Assembly: GCA_916700875.1 (NCBI GenBank)
Contig: CAKAKS010000032.1
Span: 10,972,129-11,036,128, forward strand
From: Sebastes aleutianus
Taxonomy: Eukaryota; Chordata; Actinopteri; Perciformes; Sebastidae
DNA: 64,000 nucleotides
Direction of reading: 5' to 3'
Both the position numbers and the translations under genes were made by a program. Below the pieces are notes generated by a model that saw only the letters and a program-made list of their open reading frames with translations, searched no databases and was not told where the DNA came from. Positions within the stretch are counted from its first letter, which is position 1. Every line of letters starts with the position of its first letter. Positions 50,793-62,569 of this stretch are shown here, piece after piece.

Positions 50793-53067
50793 GCTGGAAC
50801 AAAGAGAAACCACTTTCAGTTGTCAGTCACAGCTCTAAGTTTACCTTGATAACTTTGGCATACTGTCAAACTTTAATCCATAATAGGCGTGTTTGCAAAG
50901 CAAAGAATCCCTAAGAATGATCTATTTGCTCGTTCCTTAGGTCTTGTTTAAATAAATGCATTACATAAACTCTTTCTGTATTTGTTTGTAAACATCAGGA
51001 GATGACGCGCTGAGCAAATTTGCTCTCATGTGTGGTCACGGGGGTGCCGAAGTAGCTCCGATTCATAATGCCACCTAACAGCTAGGGACTTGAATGCATA
51101 TTGCCATTTGTAGATTTTACTTTTTCATAAATTGAATATGAGTTTGTAAACACTGGCTCACTCTTGGGTTTTTATAAAAAAAAAGGTTTGAAATGATTTA
51201 TGAAAATATGAAATTATCACCAAAAACAAATCATATGTGGTTGCAAAGTCAGAATTTGAAGCACTGCCCCAGTCCGAACCCTAAAACCAGTTTGCATCTT
51301 CAAAGTCAGGTGTGAAATCCAATAAATGTCCCTTTTTGCATCTTTGAACTCATGCACATTATTGTATGAATCAGGATTTCCACTTTGCAGCAATATAACC
51401 CACCGAGACCCGCTGCTGAAATCCTGTAAATGTGAAATGCTCTGTCATGCTCGGCGTGTTAAACATCTTATGAACAGACTTGCAACCCGCCCGCCTGTCT
51501 GCTTCCCTGTCTGTACTCCACCTCGGGAGACGGGGATTAGAGGCCTTGGAGGACTGACTGTATGGATGGCGTATGAATAACTTGGAGAAGAGGTGACAGA
51601 CGGGACAGATCGCGTCTCATCACCAGTAAAGCCTCGGGGCTCCCATAGGGGACCAGTGCATCACACAGAGAGCTACATAAAGGGCCGCCGCAGACGAAGG
51701 CCTGGTCAAGGCCTAAGCTATAGAAGCCCTGACATCTGGCTTTCTTCTATGCTTCACCGCCAACCTGCTACCCCAGTCTGGCAGCTATATGCACTTCATT
51801 ATTGCGCCTTAATGCGCTCTTGAATCACAGTCAAAATTTAGTCCTGATATGTGTTTTTATTGCCAATATAAATTTATTTGATATGAAGTATCTGCCATAC
51901 AGTAAGTTATACCATCATACAGTATATGATGCTCGCAGCACCATTGTATTGCCCATTTAAGTACAAAATGTGCAATGTGTGTTGCGTTTTGGCCAACAAA
52001 CTGTAAAGATAAAATTATGATGAAACAATAAAGGCAGGCTCAATCATTTTGAGGGGAAGATACACAGCAGGTGGTACGAAAAGCTCTGACAGAACCCCTG
52101 ATTTGTGCAGAATTGTGTTGCTTAAAGGATATGGCCACCAGATGCCCATTTGGATGAAAATCTAGGTTTCAGTCTAATCTGTCAATTTTGGAAGCCAAAA
52201 ACGTGTCGGCTTCGTGAGCAATGCAAGAAACTTTGGTGTGAACACTGTTCCAAAACACTTTTTTACTTTTACTAGATTGAGAATTGTCAGGCATGTGTTT
52301 ACAATTTTATGATTACAATTATATTTTATTAATCTTATTTACAAATATCAAGCCATAGAGTTTTTTTTTCTAGGAATAGTTGGTTGCCTTTGTGCTGGGT
52401 GCACAGGACCTCAGCAGTCCTAGGAACATAGCCATAGATGGCAGTGTTTTGCCTTATTTTTAACAGCCCACTCAGCTCTGTGGCTGTGCAGAAATTAAAA
52501 CAATGTTTGTGTGGAATATGTTTTCTGGTTGGAGTGTATATTTAAAAAAAATTATTTGACAGATTTGTCTGGTCTTCTCCAAACTGCTCAAAGTAAATTT
52601 CCTGAATGAACCAAACACTTAATACAGTATAATATAAAATAGTGATTTTCACTGCCTCATATACTGTGTGTGTCTTCTTACAGTTTTAAATTCTACATCT
52701 AACATCAGGTTATACATTTTACTTGCAACATTTTCCCTACTTTTTGTTCAATGTGAGTCATTTTGTGGCTTCAAATACAGCACACTCAGTTACCTGATTT
52801 AGTGGATATAAATATAAATTAACATTGTGTCAAATGTCTATTTTAGAAGCTTTTACATTAATTTATAATTTTGCTATTAATTACATCAATTATTTGATTT
52901 ATTAAAAGTGTTGTTAAACATGGCACTGTCACATTTTCCTTAAAGACGCCTTTTTAGTCACATGTATTCAATAAGAATATTACTTAATTTAAAAATTAAA
53001 ACAATAAAAAAAACAATTAGGAGGTCAACTTCAAAATGGGGATTCACTAATGCTTTTCTGTTAAATT

Positions 53068-53086
53068 AAAAAAAAAAAAAAAAAAA
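53068..53086. repeat. Poly(A) tract
   Basis: Nineteen consecutive A residues. I see no retroelement body immediately upstream that would make this a retrotransposed tail. Confidence 0.95.
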
Positions 53087-53369
53087 TCCTGATTTTCTTC
53101 TTTTATTTGCCAAGTTCTAGAAGATTTGTTGACAAGTTCTACTTGAATAAACTGTGTTTAAACAACAGTGCATTTCCTTGGTCTTTTGCTCCGACTGGGC
53201 CAAGGTCGGTTTTATATTCAACTGAAATCATAAAATGACACTTGAGATAAACAGAATGTTTACCCTCCCCATGTGAGCTGAGGCTGATATGTAAATGCAG
53301 CCTTATTCTTTCATCAAATTTGCATTTACCCTCTTAACCAAACACTACAGGGCTCCAATTCAAACAGCA

Positions 53370-53800
53370 CTAATGATGGCTGGCCCTTTATGACCGATTG
53401 CCGTATCGGCGAAAAAGGGGAAGAGCAATTTAGCCTGGAATGAAAGGGAGTAAAGCATAGTAGCTATCTGTGAGTGGCTGACAATAATTGGATCAACTTT
53501 GCCGAGAAATGGATGTGTTTTGATGCTCTAGTGGCTGATTGGCAATCGGCTGGCTTTTCGCCTATTTATCATTCCCCTTTTATCTGCTGCTGCCAGACCT
53601 TTCCACAGCCTTCCATTCCAGGGCCGGCTAATCAAACAAGTTTTTAATAAGACTAAACGGCATCTCCACAGCCAGAGAACAGAGCAGGGCTTCACGGCAC
53701 AGGGAGGAGAATCTTGGGATGAATATCAATTAACGCTCTGACATGCTGTTTCTTCCCTGCGATGAGAAGTTTGACACAGTATCAAGAAGATTCAGCTGAC
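53370..53800. other. Candidate conserved non-coding block
   Basis: Non-repetitive sequence with TAATTG at 53485-53490, GGCTAATCAAAC near 53627 and a POU octamer just upstream at 53318-53325. There is no open frame. Texture and motif content suit a developmental enhancer; this is an impression that only a cross-species alignment can confirm. Confidence 0.25.
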
Positions 53801-54014
53801 TTTTTGTTTGCTGCTTTCAGATGTGTCAGGCGAACCACAGCTTCTTACTGCTCGTCAGCAGGAAGAGACTCAACTTTCAGCTGGACTTGACTTTTCAGCT
53901 GGACGTCTTCCAGAGCTGCAGCCTTTAGCTGCGGGACGGTGCTGCTGACGATAGATTGGCCTTTCTTTTGCATTTTCAAAACATAACTTAAACACACAAT
54001 GACCACAAATCGAC

Positions 54015-54060
54015 AATGACCCTGATGAAGACCTATGTTGGTCGCAACGGGTAGGTCATT
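54015..54060 (+). ncRNA. Hammerhead-ribozyme-like fold, probably degenerate
   Basis: In order: AATGACC (54015-54021), CTGATGA (54022-54028), one extra A, a short stem GACC/GGTC (54030-54033 and 54040-54043) with loop TATGTT, then GCAA in the GAAA position (54044-54047), a minimal ACGGGT hairpin, A, and GGTCATT (54054-54060). AATGACC and GGTCATT are perfect complements and would form stem I, placing the expected cleavage after A54053. Minimal hammerheads of this layout are known from Penelope-like retroelements and retrozymes. Against activity: GAAA is changed to GCAA, there is an extra A before stem II, and stem III has a two-base loop. It could also be a chance or unrelated repeat motif. Confidence 0.35.
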
Positions 54061-54879
54061 TTAAACAATTATTGCCATGTAAAATAATTGCATTTTGTAC
54101 TTTTTTGAGACCATATTCCACCCATGCAATGAGCCCTTCACAAGAAAATACCTGAAGGCTCCAAAGAGCACTTGTATGTGATTACCACAAAGACCCAGCA
54201 GCGCTCATACTCCATTGTCTTCATAACTTAAACACACTAGAACTTTCAGTGAACCACTGTACGCACTGTCAATAAACTAGTTTTTCTATTCCAATTGAAA
54301 AATGTTGCAAAAATGAATTTAAAACCATTTTGAAATGGCCATTTTTCATAAAATTGTACTCAATGTCCACATTTCCAATGAGCGTTGATACTAGCTTGTT
54401 GTCCTTTAGCACCTTTCCACAACTCTCTGGTCACTAATGTGTGCCGGACTCATGTAGACTCATGGCTGCTTGGCAACATGGACAGACGGTATTACAGTGA
54501 GAAGGTTCAAGGTGCTCTCAAAAGCAAGCCCGGCCCTGTTTTTTCCCCTCCTTGACGCCGGATAAAATTGATGCCTCGCAGCCCACCGCAAGCTCACCAG
54601 CTGCCGCTTGTCCGTGCGGCTATAGAGAAGTTAACAAGCTCTAAACAAAACAAGTGACAAAATGCAACAAAGGGCAGCAGGGGAGTGAACGGGGCCTAAC
54701 GGGGCTGTCTTTAAGGAGGATCTCCCTGTTGGTCCCCTACCACCAAAGGAGGGCAGGGCAAGAAAAGGGGGACCTTGATTCGAAGTCCTTGCTAGGTAAC
54801 TGAGGGTCTTATGTTTGGAATGCGTCTCCCTACGCCTGTGATATCCCACCCTGCGAGTCCCCTGGCCATAGGTCACACA

Positions 54880-55330
54880 ATTTGTCTTTGTTCCCCACGC
54901 CTCAATTATGTATTTCCTTTTTGATAGGGGAAAAAAAGAGATGTGGTGCCCTTGGAAGAGAACAACAAACTCCCATTTTGAGTGTGCCTGTCAAATTGCT
55001 ATCTAATTGTTGCAGGGCTGCAGGGGGAGCTGATATCTGCTTTTCTCTCGCCGCCGGCTGCCGGCCCCGCCGTTCACAAAGCCCGGGGATGCCACACACA
55101 TTCTGTTTGTTCTACATGAGCAAACAGATTGTAAACTGGCTGATAATTTTTGTACTGACAATGTCATTTACGGCTGTCAGCCTTTTGTCTGCTCTGTTTG
55201 CTTTATTCAAATATGAACCGAGTGGACCTCCCCTCCGCCGCTCACTTCTGCATTAAAATCACATCAATTCACTTCCATTTTGTCTTATCTGAAATTCATT
55301 GGAGGCAATCACTTGGTTGAATGCCCTGCC
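54880..55330. other. Candidate conserved non-coding block
   Basis: A non-repetitive stretch with TAATTG at 55004-55009 and a GC-rich core (about 55045-55090) between AT-rich flanks. A 124-codon ORF (54882-55256) crosses it but has no known domain, and the minus strand is open as well, so I do not call a gene. Confidence 0.22.
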
Positions 55331-55719
55331 GTTGCCATGGAGACCAAAGGTCCCGTGTGGACTTCAGAAGGATTAGGAACTTGTAAGATTTAAGTCTTGA
55401 AGTACACAGTTGCTTTGTTGCGTCTCCCTTTGATTTGATGGGGAGGAATTTGCCTTTTCTAACTTTGGACTGAGGTGAAATAAATCTGTATATATATTAG
55501 CATCTTCTGGCCGGATTGATAAATATTCATCTACTCTCTACATTTACCAATTGCTTTTAAAAGCCACTCCTATAGTTATTTGCCTGACCCTGATCTGCAT
55601 TCACACGACATGGTGATCCCAACAATGCGCTACTCCGAAAATGACATTTTATTCCTGCAGCGCTCTGCTTCATTTGTCAAGCGGCCATCTTTGTGCTGAT
55701 GCTATGACAGTCCAAGTGG

Positions 55720-55870
55720 CATGTAGCGCCGGGTGCCCCGGTGGCACCTCGTCGCCCTGTTTGGGGGACAATAACTCCAACTCAGCGAAACAAGCAGGGG
55801 TGCTCTCTGGGCGCTCGCCTCCCGGGGCGTCTCGCTCCGCTCCTGAGGCATCTCCCCCCCCCCACACCCA
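55720..55870. other. CpG-rich patch
   Basis: CpG-dense sequence (for example AGCGCCGGGTGCCCCGG and GGGCGCTCGCCTCCCGGGG) ending in a C9-type run near 55855. It may be a small unmethylated island, but no promoter elements or exon are evident. Confidence 0.3.
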
Positions 55871-58800
55871 TCCACCCCTTTGTTCGCCAAGGTCAGGGCA
55901 CAAAGTGCTGAGTTATTCACATCAAACTGTCTGGCTGGAAGCGGCTGCAGATGTTACTGTTTTTGTGTTTGGTTTTGTCTCCTCGCTCCGTCTTTTCTCT
56001 CTCCCCCTGCATCTTGTCAGCGCTGGCTGCCAGGGCGCTTGGCGTGTGAGTTTTTAAAAAGCTGAAAAAACGTGGCCTGTGAAAGAGGAGTTGAGGCCTT
56101 GGCTCCTGCACCTCGTGAATTGTTTTATTTTCTTTGCCTTCACGGCCAAAAGTACAAAGTAAACAGTCTGAAGTAAATGGATTCATTTTTAGTTGCGCCA
56201 GGCAGTTAGTGCACAACAGAGAGCCGCTTCTTTTTGTCCTCTTTACCATCAATGCTAACATCTATTAGGCTACCCTTTATTGTCAGCCATGACAGGCGGT
56301 TTTCAGAACTTAATGCATTCCAAATATTTTCTCCACTTCCTCACAAAGGTTAGGAACAAAGGAAATCTTTTGAATAGTTTGTACATTTTAACTAACAAAA
56401 GGCTAGCCTAGATCAAAACCCTGAATAACGTTCCTAAAATATGCTGTAGATGTTTGGAGTCATTTGCATCTCATTTCCTTATTGAATTGCACCGTACACA
56501 CTGGGCATTTCGGTTGTTGGCGAGACAGCCAAAGGAATAGCGAGGATGCCTGGATACTATGCGTTTAAATGTAGTGTTGCTTACTAATGACGTAAACATC
56601 ACTGACAATACGTATTTTTCAGTAGGACTGTGTATGTTTATATGCTGTATTTTTTCCACAATTTAAAAAGCATTTTGAATGACAACATGTTAGTCTTCAT
56701 ATGAACATTTTAAAAATAGCTTTTAACTTGACGCTTAATCTTTATCCCGCAATCCCTCTCTTCGCACAGACACTTTAGCAATAAGTCAATAATTTTTTAG
56801 TGCCACTTCAACACTGTGAAATTTGAGAGGTAAACAAAAGTTCTCTCTACTGGCAGGGTGTCACCTGGAGCATCTAAACAATCAATGCACATTTGCAACT
56901 TGGTATTTACCTGGTGTTGACACCAATGGCAGCCCTTTAAATTAAGGTCATTTTGTCAGATATTGCATGACATTACACATGGCATTTTGGAAGGATAAGT
57001 AGACGCTGAATATAAAGTAAAGGCGCCTTTTTCACTTTCATGTGGGGTCAACTCGGAATTGTGTTGAAAATTAGTAATGAAATGCATTAATTATGTGTAA
57101 TAAGAATAAAATAGAGAAGACGTAAGCGTTGAGTACAACAGCAAACATCTAACTGCATGCCTGCCTGGGCTTTAATTGCACTTTTCCTGTATCCAAATCC
57201 AGGTGGCAAGTTTACATCACTTGTTTTGTCATTAACAAAACATTTTTTTCAGCCTAGAACATTGCAGATCTCACAAAGATTTGCCTCTGGAAAAGGTTTT
57301 GACGGAGTCTTGCTGCTGCCTGTCGAGACACTATTTCATCTATGGAAGGAGGATTATTCTCAAATACCAGCCCCTGTTTGAACAAAAGAAGCTGATGATG
57401 GCAAATTAGGCTTGGGCTTTTTCTGTTGGGAAAAAAAGAAGAGGAAAGCTCTAAAGTCTGACTTGGTGGTCCCCATTTATTCATAATGATATATTCACCT
57501 GCAGTTTATATGATTACAGAAGGAAGCGATCAAAGGTGGGAGTATTGGACACTTAAATCTGCATTTTATTCAGCGGATCATTGCACCACGAACAAGCCTT
57601 TTACTGAGTTAAAAGCTTCAGAGTAGACATGATAAAAACAGCGCGGGTTACTTTACACTTTGGTCAAGGACACATCTCAGTGGTTCGTTGACAGTCTTTA
57701 TTGTGCCAAGAGGGAATGGGAAATCAATGGAACTGACCTGTCCAATCCAGTGTACCTATAGGCTGACTGAGGTCACTGTCAGGAAAGATCTGGCTCAGCA
57801 GAGTACACAGAAAACTTTGAAAGGTCCCCGGGGACATTTTCAACTAAATGGAGATATGGTACGTCAATATTGCACCTCGACTGCTATTCTCCATTTCCTG
57901 CTAAAATGCAACCCGGGTTGTAAAGTTCTATATAAAAGCAAAGCGCGCACAAGTAGATCAAAGATACAGATCTGACAATGTGTGGAGCCTGATCAGCTTT
58001 ATCTTCTCTAGCTGCACTGCCGCCACCGCTAGCTGCTGCACAGTTGGCCGCGCTATTGATCTCGGTGTGGCTAAAGACACTTCATGTACCCTGAAAGACT
58101 GCTGCACAAAGCGGTGACATTGATAGGGCCACACTGAGGTGGGTCTTTTTGTCCCTGCCTGTGTGTGGGAGTTGGGACTAAGGATGGGGGTGGGGGCCGT
58201 GCCTTGAGCTGACCCACACGGGGGACAACATCTAAACTTCAAGCAACTTAGAAGCTGCTTAGGGGTTAAACTGAAATGTTGGGCTGTCTTTAAATCTGTC
58301 TGACACTTTTTCTTTTTGACTCATTTAAAGTCATCACATTCGTACGATGACTAATCCAGTTAATCTGCGTTTGTTGTCTAGACATCTCTGAAGCCTCGAA
58401 TTTAACATTTTTTGAGAAATATAATATTATCACACACATAAACATCTAACTGAAGTTCTGCCAAGTTCAACAGTGTCAGTGATGTGTGTACACTTTGTTA
58501 GGACTAAAGGGTTAAACCTTTCTTTGTACACTGTCTGAAAGGGAAAGTCAGTTTGCAAAGCAATGGCTGTCGACAAGGCTGCCTTTCGTCGTCACACAAC
58601 AAGTAGCCTGCATGTAGCCACATGAGACTCCTGCCTGCACATCTGGCCTTTATTTTCGTAGCTAAGGAGTATCTAAACAGTGCTGAATCCAAAAACGGCT
58701 TAGTTGTTTTAGGCCCAGGTGGAAGGGATGTCGCTCGCCGTACGAGGAATTCTCATCGCACGTTGATTTCTGCCTTCCCCTGCATTCCACGCCTAACATA

Positions 58801-59438
58801 TCACCGTCGTTAGCGGGGCACTTGCTTTTATTGTTTTCTCTAAAAGGAGTCCATTTTGATAGGATTAGCCATTGCTAGGAGCCTTGTTATAGCAGACTTA
58901 GTTTATCCAAATGTAGGAGCTGTATTGTGCTGTTGTGAAAGAGCCGTGGCCACCCAGATTTTCTGGAGTTGCAGGGGATGACTCTGCAGGCAAGGCGTGA
59001 CTGATGCGCCTCCCAGAGGAGGACAACAACTTCCCAAAGGCAAGTGGGTAATTGATTTGGTGCTTTGTTATTAGCTCATGGCTAATTGGGCACACCGTGA
59101 GCGGCAAAACCAACATAAGTACAGAATGTGTCCACACAAGTCAAACATATCAAGAGGGCTTCGATGAATGTCCCCTTCGCCAATGGATTGAGAGAGTGCT
59201 GTTATTTTTCGTACTGTGTCTGGAAGAGGAGCACATGACATGTTGTGAGACAGTGCACTACCATGGGTGACCTCCGACCTTTTCATTTTCCTTTATGTCA
59301 GGAGTGGCCTCTTGCTGCCATGGAACTGCAAAAAAAAACATGTACAACCTCTGGAAAAAAACACAATCACATCAGGTCTTTTTTTTTTTAGTCATCATTG
59401 CAAAGAAACATTTTATAAAATCTTGTACGATTCACATC

Positions 59439-60007
59439 TTAAAGCTTCAGTAGGCAGAAAGTTTTTGGCATCTTTGGATAAAAATTCCATAATAACCTTT
59501 CAGCATATTGTAATACAAGTGTTCTGAGAGAAAACTAGACTTCTGCTCCTCCTCATGGCTCTGTTTTCAGGCTTTAAAAAGTCTAGCCTGTGACGGGAGA
59601 TTTTGGCCAATCACAGGTCATTTCAGAGAGAGAGCGTTTCTATTGGCTGTGCTCTGGCTGGTGGGCGGTGCTTGGTATTTCCTCAACAGATCTCAACATG
59701 GCTGCCGGGTCACAAACTTTCTCATTTTACAGCTCAACAGTACACTACAAGATGTTTCTGAAAACATTTGAGGCGAGAAATAGGCATTACAGTAACAGAA
59801 TATTGATTCATATTTGATCAGCGCTGCCTAGTTTGATCGTTTGATCAGACTTCCAGAGTGATTGACAGCTGCTCAGAGACATCAGACTCCTTAGAAACAC
59901 CGGAGTACACAGAGGCATATGATTTTTTTTTCAGATTACCTGTCTCATGCACTATTGTCAACTTTTTTTAATCATATTTGCTCCATTTCTACCCACTGCA
60001 GCTTTAA
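59439..60007. mobile_element. TTAA-bounded MITE with CCAAT motifs, copy 2
   Basis: Second copy of the element at 40053, bounded by TTAA at 59439-59442 and 60004-60007, with ends TTAAAGCTTCAGTAGG and the complement of TTAAAGCTGCAGTGGG. It retains about 35 bp (GAGGCGAGAAATAGGC onward) missing from the first copy. CCAATCACAGGTCATTTC and ATTGGCTGTGC are kept. No ORF with a domain. TTAA target sites are typical of piggyBac-type transposition. Confidence 0.84.
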
Positions 60008-61641
60008 CCCGAATTTAATCCAACTGTGTCTCATTTAACTCGCTGCTATCTGCTTTGAGTTAGGATTATACCAGGGCATTACATTCAGCCCTCTGTTCTT
60101 CTCTCGCATTTCAATGCCATCCTCTACTATTTACAATGCTCTGGCATTTCACTCCAGTGGCACATAGGGTGTCCCTAATTAGATCATAATGCTGATCTGT
60201 TGTCCTGATTAGCATTGAATGGACTTTGATCAGCATGTATTATCAGATTACCGTGATAGCCCACCTTTGGATTAAGACAAGGTCCACGCTCATTGTGCTC
60301 TCTTGCTGGGAAGAAAGAAGGGGGTGTGGGCTGGCTGAGGATTAAGTCCGATGCCGCCTTTGTATGCGGGAAATACCACTTTATCAGGGAGGGCTGTGTC
60401 GAGCCGCGGGGTCCGGCAATGAGAAGGGGGGGAACGGGCTGCTCTTTCAGGGGAAGCAGTCTTCTGTACCCTGGCCTCTCTTCCAGGCCCCAGCCTCCTT
60501 TTGTGGAGGCCCAGTGACCAGCGAGGCGCACAAGGGATGACACACCCCAATCTGGCCTGTTTACCCAGGGAAATAATCACTAATTTTGGATTAATCACGC
60601 CTCCCGCTGACCAAGACTAATTGAATGGTGTCATGCCACGGAGGCCCTGGACCAGCTTTGCGCTGCTTCCACCTTGTCAATGGTGTTTGGCCAGGCAGTT
60701 CAGAGTGATTGATCCCCAGGGCCAGAACACACCATGGAGCTCTGAACACAGAGAGGCGGAGCAGGAAGATATAGAAACATAATTAGTCATGAATATGCCT
60801 CCATACCCCTGCTGTGATGATCCAGAGATTTTAGGATTGAGGAATGTTGGATTACCCATCAGCGCTATTTGGACAAGTTGGCTGCATTGTGGCGTGCGGG
60901 GATAGTCCGAGGAAATATGTGACCCAGCCTAACCCTCTCTAGAAATCCAAATTTCATATGTAGAGATTGCCTATTCATAACAGCCGAGAGCACTCTCAAT
61001 TCTTCATTATAACGCGATGCTTCAATGTTATTGCCAGCTTTAGAAAAGAAAGAACCATCCCTTTCCAATAAATGGGTCATTCCTGTTGACATTTTCCCAG
61101 CATGCGCCATTTTTGATCACCCATAATATCTATGAGTTCAGACTCCCAAGAAAGAGGATTTAGGAACTTCGTTCCGTCATTCTGCTGATAGACAAGGCAT
61201 CATTTCATCCCTCAGTTATTTCACCATCGAGCTAATTCACTGAAACTGAAAGGGAAGCTTTGAATGAAGTAATGGAAAATTTCAATCCATCTTTTCTCAC
61301 TGACAACCCTTCCCCTCTTTTAGACGCAGCTTAATGCAACAAAAGAGGCTGGTGCATGCGTTTCATGCTTTGTTCGGTATTTTCGAGAGAGAGAAAAAAT
61401 GCCTCTAGGTTCGGATTATTATGAGGGAGTTCAGTCTGGAACAAAGCCAAAGAACGTCATATTAAATGTAAATCTCAAAACTGCTGCTCCTGACCAGTTT
61501 ATGTGTAGTAGCTTTTATTTATTATCTTGCAAATTAGAGTGCACAAAGGGTCCATTGCAACATCGATTTTGCACCTTTTTGATCTAATTTGAAGGTTCAG
61601 TGTGAACTATACAAAATGCTTCTTTTACTGAAGCACTTTGC
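60008..61641. other. Single-copy sequence with a homeodomain-motif-rich block
   Basis: The part at about 60160-60850 carries TAATTA (60176-60181), GGATTA (60588-60593) and TAATTG (60618-60623) in otherwise balanced, non-repetitive DNA, and is my best candidate here for a conserved regulatory element. ORFs of up to 119 codons on the minus strand overlap in two frames and have no known domain. Confidence 0.3.
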
Positions 61642-61649
61642 ATGTATAT

Positions 61650-62327
61650 TAGGGCTGTCAAAGTTAACGTGATAATAACGCGTTAACGCTAATTCGTTTT
61701 TTAAGCCACTAATTTCTTTAACGCATTAACACAAATTGCGATTTTTAGGTTGTAGCAGGCTCAGTTTTAAAGCTAGCGTGAAGATACTGGCAACATATGA
61801 AACTAGAACATAAGGAATCCATTGGTACCAATAATGTCATACTAGCTTGTCGCAAAGGAGGTTAAATAACGCTCCAAGCTTGCGCAAAATTTTGGCGAGG
61901 AAAAATTGGCATGGCCATTATCAAAGGGGTCCCTCGACCTCTAACCTCAAGATATGTGAATGAAAATGGGTTCCATGGGTACCCACGAGTCTCCCCTTTA
62001 CAGACATGCCCACTTTATGATAATCACATGCAGTTTGGGCAAGTCATAGTCAAGTCAGCACACTGACACACTGACAGCTGTTGTTGCCTGTTGGGCTTGA
62101 GTTTACCATGTTATGATTTGATCATAATTTTTATGCTAAATGCAGTACCTGCGAGGGTTTCGGGACAATATTTGTCATTGTTTTGTTGTTAATTGATTCC
62201 AGTCATAATATATACATGTATTAAATACTTGACAAATCTCCCTTTAAAGTACATTTTGGACAGATAATAAATGTGAGATTAATTTGTGATTAATCACGAT
62301 TAAATTTGTAATCGATTGACAGCCCTA
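61650..62327 (+). mobile_element. Non-autonomous hAT-like MITE, family H, copy 5
   Basis: Plus orientation, TAGGGCTGTC to GACAGCCCTA, flanked by ATGTATAT (61642-61649) and ATGTGTAT (62328-62335), 7 of 8. The left subterminal region keeps GTTAACG and GCGTTAACGC strings. Relative to copies 2-4, a segment of about 45 bp before TATTAAATACTTGACAAAT is missing. The nuclear-receptor pair is decayed to CGACCTCTAACCT (61935-61947). Confidence 0.92.
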
Positions 62328-62335
62328 ATGTGTAT

Positions 62336-62538
62336 ATTATAAATAATTATTATTCCAAATAAAACACTACAGTCAGCCCACAGGCATTCATCTATATTAC
62401 TAATAGAAGAGTAGAGCATACCATCATATGCTAAAACCGAAATTGGAAGTGAAATATTCTGGATTCACGTCAGGCAAAACAAACACTCAATATGTGCTTT
62501 AAGATATTTTCCCAAACACATTTGCCACAAATGTTCCA

Positions 62539-62569
<31 letters not shown>

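Larger units (their letters stand above)
47603..59438. other. Long repeat-poor, gene-free stretch
   Basis: Over almost 12 kb I recognise no MITE; only CA repeats and short homopolymers interrupt it. ORFs reach 138 codons (55641-56057) without a domain, mostly in GC-richer patches. Several sub-blocks look like conserved non-coding DNA and are listed separately. A CpG-rich patch lies at about 55720-55870. An octamer motif ATTTGCAT occurs at 53318-53325 and 56462-56469. I see no RNA gene. Confidence 0.4.

Noticed and set aside
53068..53086. A19 tract as the tail of a processed pseudogene or LINE
   Set aside because: The sequence upstream shows no coding similarity or target-site duplication.
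54882..55256. 124-codon ORF with hydrophobic C-terminal part
   Set aside because: It includes a membrane-like stretch, but there is no known family, and the same interval looks like non-coding regulatory DNA with an open opposite strand.
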